Below are positions 5,611 to 8,929 of a stretch of DNA of 8,929 nucleotides, piece by piece. Made by a program: the position numbers and the translations under genes. Below the pieces are notes generated by a model that saw only the letters and a program-made list of their open reading frames with translations, did no database searches and was not told the origin of the DNA. The DNA comes from Bacilli bacterium (GTDB lineage: Bacteria; Bacillota_I; Bacilli_A; RF39; UBA660), in assembly GCA_900766325.1 (NCBI GenBank), contig CAAFVA010000039.1:1-8929 (forward strand), in the 5' to 3' direction. Numbering within the stretch: the first letter of the stretch is position 1; every line of letters begins with the position of its first letter.

Positions 5611-6792
5611 ATGAAAAATATCACAAAGTATGGGTTTGAGCAAGTATGTATGAGGATTGAAGAAATAATATATACATATTTTGATCAGGAAATTGGTAAC
5701 TATAATTATTCTAAAGATTTTGAGAATATTACCACGTATGATTTGGAGAACAGAAAAATGACTTTCTTTTTATCAAATGGTGAAACTCTTAATTATTCTA
5801 TTAACAGGAATAATTTGTCACATCTTTTAGGGATTGATACTAGTTATTTAATAGCATGCGGCTTGTATGATAAAAATTTGAGTTCTTTTGAAATATTAGA
5901 AAGAATAGTAACTAGTCCAGGGAATTTATATAGAAAACATGAGCAAGGAATTATTGATATAAATAAATTAGTGTCTCCATATGTTGAAAGAAAGCTAGAG
6001 GCGTTTAAACAGAATGCTTTTATTGATTTTAATAATATTTATTTAATTTGTAAATATGATGAAAATAGAGCATATGGTCTTAATAATGATTTACATGCTA
6101 GTTATATAATGGTACAAGAAATTGATAATAAGTATTATCTTTATATTTTATCCAAAAATGATAACGGGAAATATATCCCGGTAAGTAGCCAATTATACGA
6201 ATCTTATGATGAATTATATGATAACTTATCTGATAAGATTATTAATCAGGAATTAGTTATAGCAACTAGTCTTAACATACGTCATGGATATTCAGATCCT
6301 AAAAAATTATGGTTAAATAAAGTGGCTTTAGCAAGCAAGTTAAAAAATCTTAATGAACAATCAAAAGTGTTTCAATGTATTCCAAACGTTTTAGCATCTT
6401 ATTCGTATTCTCAAAAAGTAATTGACCGAAAAGACGCGAAGCAAATCATAGATAGTGATTATTTATCTATTATTGCATCAATAATGAAACAAAAAAGAGT
6501 AATTGACATTGAAGAGCTTGGCACACCTGCTGATATTGATTCTAAAATATTTGATATTATTAACGCATATAACGATTCACTATTTAATAAACCAGGTGTT
6601 GATGGTGAAGCTACTTTCTCAGAACTTAAAACTGTAAACGTTAATTTAAACTCCAAGCTAGAAGAAACGTTAAGACAATATGAAGAATTAAAAGAAAAGC
6701 ATGATGAATTAGAAAAAAAATATAGTGATCAAGAAAAAAACTTAGAAGAACTAGAACATAAAATACAAGAAGTAAGAAAAGTGCTTGGTTAA
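5611..6792 (+). CDS. Unrecognised 393-residue protein with C-terminal coiled coil
   Basis: I cannot assign a function. ATG 5611 is preceded by AAAGGGG at 5597-5603. The earlier ATG at 5575 lies inside the promoter and is rejected. There is no signal peptide or membrane segment, so it is cytosolic. The N-terminal part (about 1-230) is mixed alpha/beta and contains TFFLSNGETLNYSI, HLLGIDTSYL (71-80), a KLEAFKQNAFIDF stretch, then strands YLICKYDENRAY and YYLYILSKND. The middle (about 230-335) is helical. Residues 345-390 form a Glu/Lys-rich heptad region predicted to be a coiled coil. The HLLGI context and strand order faintly recall PBECR4-type nuclease-fold domains of phage polyvalent proteins; this is a weak resemblance from memory. 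It is transcribed alone between its own strong promoter and terminator. Confidence 0.85.
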   Translation: MKNITKYGFEQVCMRIEEIIYTYFDQEIGNYNYSKDFENITTYDLENRKMTFFLSNGETLNYSINRNNLSHLLGIDTSYLIACGLYDKNLSSFEILERIVTSPGNLYRKHEQGIIDINKLVSPYVERKLEAFKQNAFIDFNNIYLICKYDENRAYGLNNDLHASYIMVQEIDNKYYLYILSKNDNGKYIPVSSQLYESYDELYDNLSDKIINQELVIATSLNIRHGYSDPKKLWLNKVALASKLKNLNEQSKVFQCIPNVLASYSYSQKVIDRKDAKQIIDSDYLSIIASIMKQKRVIDIEELGTPADIDSKIFDIINAYNDSLFNKPGVDGEATFSELKTVNVNLNSKLEETLRQYEELKEKHDELEKKYSDQEKNLEELEHKIQEVRKVLG

Positions 6793-6806
6793 GCGCTTTT
6801 CTTTTT
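6774..6806 (+). terminator. Strong intrinsic terminator overlapping the stop codon
   Basis: AAGAAAAGTGCTT (6774-6786) pairs with AAGCGCTTTTCTT (6791-6803), with one G-T wobble and a 4-base loop GGTT, and the T-run extends to 6806. The stop TAA (6790-6792) is inside the hairpin. Confidence 0.9.
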
Positions 6807-6812
6807 ACATAA

Positions 6813-6841
6813 TTGACTTATTAATATTTTTATATTAAAAT
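6813..6841 (+). promoter_or_regulatory. Promoter for the surface protein gene
   Basis: TTGACT (6813-6818), a 17-base spacer and TAAAAT (6836-6841) resemble a sigma-A promoter. The expected start is near 6848, about 21 bases before the ATG. Confidence 0.65.
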
Positions 6842-6868
6842 TATATCTAGAATAGAAGAGGTGTTTTT

Positions 6869-7942
6869 ATGAAAAGGTTTTTAAGTGGTTTAATAGTAGC
6901 GGTCACACTTATGTTTGCTTGTACGATAAGTGTAAAGGCAGCCACTTTGTCGGTTGATAAAAGTAATGTTAGAGTGGGAGATACGTTTACTTTAACAATT
7001 TCAAATACCAATGATAGAAGTGAGTATGAGCTAGATTATAATGAATCTCTTATAGAAAAAAGGTCACATACAGGTAATTATAGCAACGTTAGTTCTGTTA
7101 CTGGTGATGGTACGGTTACTTTTTATGCTAAAAATAGTGGAACGGTTACTTTTAATTTTGCAGATAAGAGTGAGCAAGATTCTACATCTCCTATTACCGT
7201 GACGATAAATGCAACTACTACAACACAACCTCCGACAACTACTACTGCTCCTCCTACTACTACACAAGCTAAATCTACAAACGCTAATCTAGCAAGTTTA
7301 CACGTAACGGATAGTGATGGTAATGAAGTGGAATTATCGCCTTCGTTTTCTTCTAATACATATGAGTATTCAGCTACTGTTGATGCAACCATAAGAACGA
7401 TTAACATTGATGCTACGATGGAAGATAGTCGTGCAAACATGGTAATTAGTAATAACGCAACGGAAGAATTGGTCGCGGGTGAAAACAACAGAATAACCAT
7501 TACCGTTACGGCCGAAGATGGTACTAGTAAAAAAGCATACGTAATTAATATAAGAAGGGAAGCACTAACGGCGGATGCAACTTTAAAATCACTTAGTATA
7601 AAAGAGTGTGATGATTTTGAGTTTGAGGAAGATAAGTTTTCTTATAACGTTAGAGTAGCTAACTCCGTTACTAAGTTAACGATTGATTATGAAGCATCAT
7701 CTTCTGATGCTACAGTAAGTATATCTGGTAATGAAGATTTAGAAAACGGTTCTAAAGTAAAAATATTAGTTACGGCAGAGGACGGAACAAAAAGGGAATA
7801 TGTTTTAAACATCGTAAAAGAAAATAGTACTACTAAAAGAGCAAGTAGCGTTGTGGCAGAAAAAAATCCGTTGATCATAATGGCTTTATCGATTGTTGCC
7901 TTTGGCCTTATTGGTGGAATAGTATACGTAATAAAAAAATAA
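6869..7942 (+). CDS. Secreted membrane-anchored protein with cadherin-like beta-sandwich repeats
   Basis: This is a 357-residue surface protein. Its ATG follows AGAGGTG (6857-6863). Residues 1-24 are a signal peptide (KR, hydrophobic core, then VKA before ATLSVD). Residues 25-115 form a beta-rich Ig- or cohesin-like domain (VRVGDTFTLTISN). Residues 116-133 are a Thr/Pro linker of TTTT and PPTTT units. Two related modules follow, about 138-230 (NANLASLHV ... TAEDGTSKKAYVINI) and 235-316 (DATLKSLSI ... TAEDGTKREYVLNI), matching the bacterial 'cadherin-like beta sandwich' pattern. Residues 334-355 are one membrane helix ending in KK. No LPXTG is present, so it is anchored by the helix and not by sortase. 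The role is unknown; adhesion or cell-wall interaction is inferred from architecture. It converges with sigK. Confidence 0.88.
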   Translation: MKRFLSGLIVAVTLMFACTISVKAATLSVDKSNVRVGDTFTLTISNTNDRSEYELDYNESLIEKRSHTGNYSNVSSVTGDGTVTFYAKNSGTVTFNFADKSEQDSTSPITVTINATTTTQPPTTTTAPPTTTQAKSTNANLASLHVTDSDGNEVELSPSFSSNTYEYSATVDATIRTINIDATMEDSRANMVISNNATEELVAGENNRITITVTAEDGTSKKAYVINIRREALTADATLKSLSIKECDDFEFEEDKFSYNVRVANSVTKLTIDYEASSSDATVSISGNEDLENGSKVKILVTAEDGTKREYVLNIVKENSTTKRASSVVAEKNPLIIMALSIVAFGLIGGIVYVIKK

Positions 7943-7945
7943 AGT

Positions 7946-7980
7946 AAAACAGTAACGAAGTAATTTCTGTTACTGTTTTT
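7946..7980. terminator. Bidirectional terminator between the surface protein gene and sigK
   Basis: AAAACAGTAAC (7946-7956) pairs perfectly with GTTACTGTTTT (7969-7979) around a 12-base loop. The plus strand ends in TTTTT to 7980. On the minus strand the stem is followed by a T-rich stretch from 7949 downward. The sigK stop (7970-7972) lies in the stem. Confidence 0.88.
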
Positions 7981-8665
7981 TATTTCTTATAAATTCTCTT
8001 AAAATTTTAGTAAGGGCGCGTTTTTCTATTCTTGATACGTAACTTCTTGAAATTCCAAATTCTTTAGCAATTTCTTTTTGGGTTTGTTCTTTTTGGTTAT
8101 ATAGTCCGTATCTTTTTATTATTATTTCTTTTTCTCTATAAGTTAAAACGTCTATGAACTTATAAAGAAGTTTAATGTTATCTTTTAAGTCAATATCACT
8201 TACGTAATCTGGGTTAGGGGTTTTCAGAATGTCCAAAAAGGAAATTTCGTTTCCATCTTTATCAAATCCAACCGACTCGTTGATGCTAATATTTTTAGAG
8301 TTTTTTTTGTTTGATCTATAAAACATTAATATCTCATTTTCAATGCATCTTGCCGCATAGGTCGTAAGTTTAGTACCGTTTTTGTTTGAAAACGTATCTA
8401 TTCCTTTTATTAAACCTATCGTTCCGATGCTTATTAAATCGTCAACGTCATCTTTGTCGTTATCATATTTTTTTACGATGTGTGCAACCAAACGAAGATT
8501 ATGTTCAACTAACTTATTTCTCGCGTTTTTATCACCAGATAACATCTGTTTAATTAGTTTATCTTCTTCTTCTTTTTCAAGTGGGTCAGGAAACGTCTTG
8601 TTTCCGTAGCTGCCCGTTCCAACCAAGAAACCTTTAATGATTTCGGTAATAATACTTAAAAACAA
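7970..8665 (-). CDS. sigK: Sporulation sigma factor K precursor (pro-sigma-K)
   Basis: This directs RNA polymerase to late mother-cell sporulation genes (coat, cortex, mother-cell lysis). It has sigma region 2 (ARNKLVEHNLRLVAHIVKKY, then DLISIGTIGLIKGID and KLTTYAARCIENEI) and a region 4 helix-turn-helix (QTQKEIAKEFGISRSYVSRI). The linker DKDGNEISFLDIL matches SigK better than SigE. The N terminus is a hydrophobic pro-sequence ending ...GTGS before YGNKTFPDPL. This parallels the known B. subtilis Ser-Tyr processing site cut by SpoIVFB. GTG 8674 opens the frame, but AGGAG (8678-8674) overlaps it. TTG 8665, eight bases further, is the better start and gives 231 residues and a 19-residue pro-sequence. 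The gene is intact, with no skin-type interruption. Confidence 0.92.
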   Translation of the reverse strand: MFLSIITEIIKGFLVGTGSYGNKTFPDPLEKEEEDKLIKQMLSGDKNARNKLVEHNLRLVAHIVKKYDNDKDDVDDLISIGTIGLIKGIDTFSNKNGTKLTTYAARCIENEILMFYRSNKKNSKNISINESVGFDKDGNEISFLDILKTPNPDYVSDIDLKDNIKLLYKFIDVLTYREKEIIIKRYGLYNQKEQTQKEIAKEFGISRSYVSRIEKRALTKILREFIRNKKQ

Positions 8666-8683
8666 ATTTATCACTCCTGATAA

Positions 8684-8713
8684 ATTATATGAAAAAATAA
8701 TTGTTATTTATGT
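8684..8713 (-). promoter_or_regulatory. Candidate mother-cell (sigma-E/K-like) promoter of sigK
   Basis: On the minus strand, ACATAAA (8713-8707), a 15-base spacer and CATATAAT (8691-8684) resemble a sigma-E-type promoter (ATA-containing -35, CATAnnnT -10). The -10 is only 5 bases from AGGAG, so the leader would be very short. A sigma-A reading of TATAAT (8689-8684) lacks a -35. Confidence 0.4.
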
Positions 8714-8719
8714 TATAAT
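8711..8719 (+). promoter_or_regulatory. Extended -10 promoter for the divergent membrane protein gene
   Basis: TGT plus TATAAT (8714-8719) repeats the extended -10 seen before the thymidylate kinase gene. No clear -35 is present. It overlaps the candidate sigK promoter on the other strand, so the two could interfere. Confidence 0.55.
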
Positions 8720-8745
8720 AAAAAAGATAAAAGGGGCATAAGAAT

Positions 8746-8929
8746 ATGAATAAAAAGAAAATTGGTTACATTATTTTAGTAGTTATATTTTCTCTTATAG
8801 TAATTAATACGGTTGTATCTTATGTTTCATATACTACCGTTTGTAATGGTGGGAAGCCTAAAATAGTATCAAAAACTAGAAAAGAAAGTGATAGGATAGT
8901 GTACTTTCAGTTTCTTTATAAAATAATAA
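8746..8929 (+). CDS. Small membrane protein, partial at window end
   Basis: The frame is open from ATG 8746 to the window edge (61 codons, no stop), with AAGGGG at 8731-8736 nine bases upstream. The peptide starts MNKKKIGYIILVVIFSLIVI. It has a Lys-rich cytoplasmic start and one hydrophobic helix (about 7-27), followed by a polar, Lys/Arg-rich segment containing a single Cys (TTVCNGGKPK). This suggests a type II membrane-anchored or uncleaved secreted protein. I do not recognise the family. It is divergent from sigK across a short intergenic region, but nothing shows that they are co-regulated. Confidence 0.7.
   Translation, partial: MNKKKIGYIILVVIFSLIVINTVVSYVSYTTVCNGGKPKIVSKTRKESDRIVYFQFLYKII

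Noticed and set aside
6914..6931. Lipobox-like cysteine (LMFAC) in the surface protein signal peptide
   Set aside because: The residues before Cys do not fit the lipobox consensus. A signal peptidase I site after VKA at residue 24 is better, and the protein has its own C-terminal anchor.
7064..7500. Two overlapping open frames on the minus strand
   Set aside because: They are antisense to the Thr/Pro linker and beta-sandwich region, where ACT/ACA repeats create Ser/Cys/Val-rich open frames. They have no ribosome sites and no plausible protein composition.
8382..8609. Plus-strand open frame opposite sigK
   Set aside because: It is the antisense shadow of a well-supported sigma factor gene, with a Ser/Phe/Leu-rich composition and no ribosome-binding site.

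Overview
The window is strongly AT-rich DNA from a Gram-positive Bacillota-type genome that uses the standard bacterial code: Trp is TGG, and every complete CDS ends in TAA. A pro-sigma-K gene points to an endospore-forming lineage. Other pointers are a T-box-controlled isoleucyl-tRNA synthetase, short leaders with strong Shine-Dalgarno sites, and intrinsic terminators packed against the stop codons. I cannot name the genus from sequence alone.

Positions 1-1440 are a decaying accessory patch. A RhuM-family gene (40-840) is cut short by an in-frame TAA, and its C-terminal tail still reads on in the same frame to 1035. A piece of a second, divergent RhuM copy follows (1041-1145), then a small broken ORF (1163-1344). 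The first RhuM gene contains a perfect 29-bp palindrome.

Positions 1440-4807 are core translation. An Ile-specific T-box leader (specifier ATC, antiterminator and terminator both visible) controls a 1031-residue type 2 isoleucyl-tRNA synthetase. Its HXGH signature is replaced by GXHH, the change reported for mupirocin-hyper-resistant IleRS2. A terminator overlaps the end of the gene.

Positions 4810-5553 hold a thymidylate kinase-like gene with its own extended -10 promoter, followed by a terminator whose 3' arm is tandemly duplicated. Positions 5556-6806 hold an unrecognised 393-residue protein with a C-terminal coiled coil, a near-consensus promoter and a tight terminator. Positions 6813-7980 hold a secreted, membrane-anchored surface protein with a Thr/Pro linker and two cadherin-like beta-sandwich repeats. 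It converges on sigK (minus strand) over a shared bidirectional terminator. Beyond sigK, a divergent small membrane protein runs off the window end.

Most genes look like separate transcription units. I see no CRISPR array, rRNA, tRNA, IS element or intact defence operon. The items most worth following up are the GXHH synthetase under T-box control, the palindrome in RhuM, the in-frame stop in RhuM, and the uncharacterised 393-residue gene.
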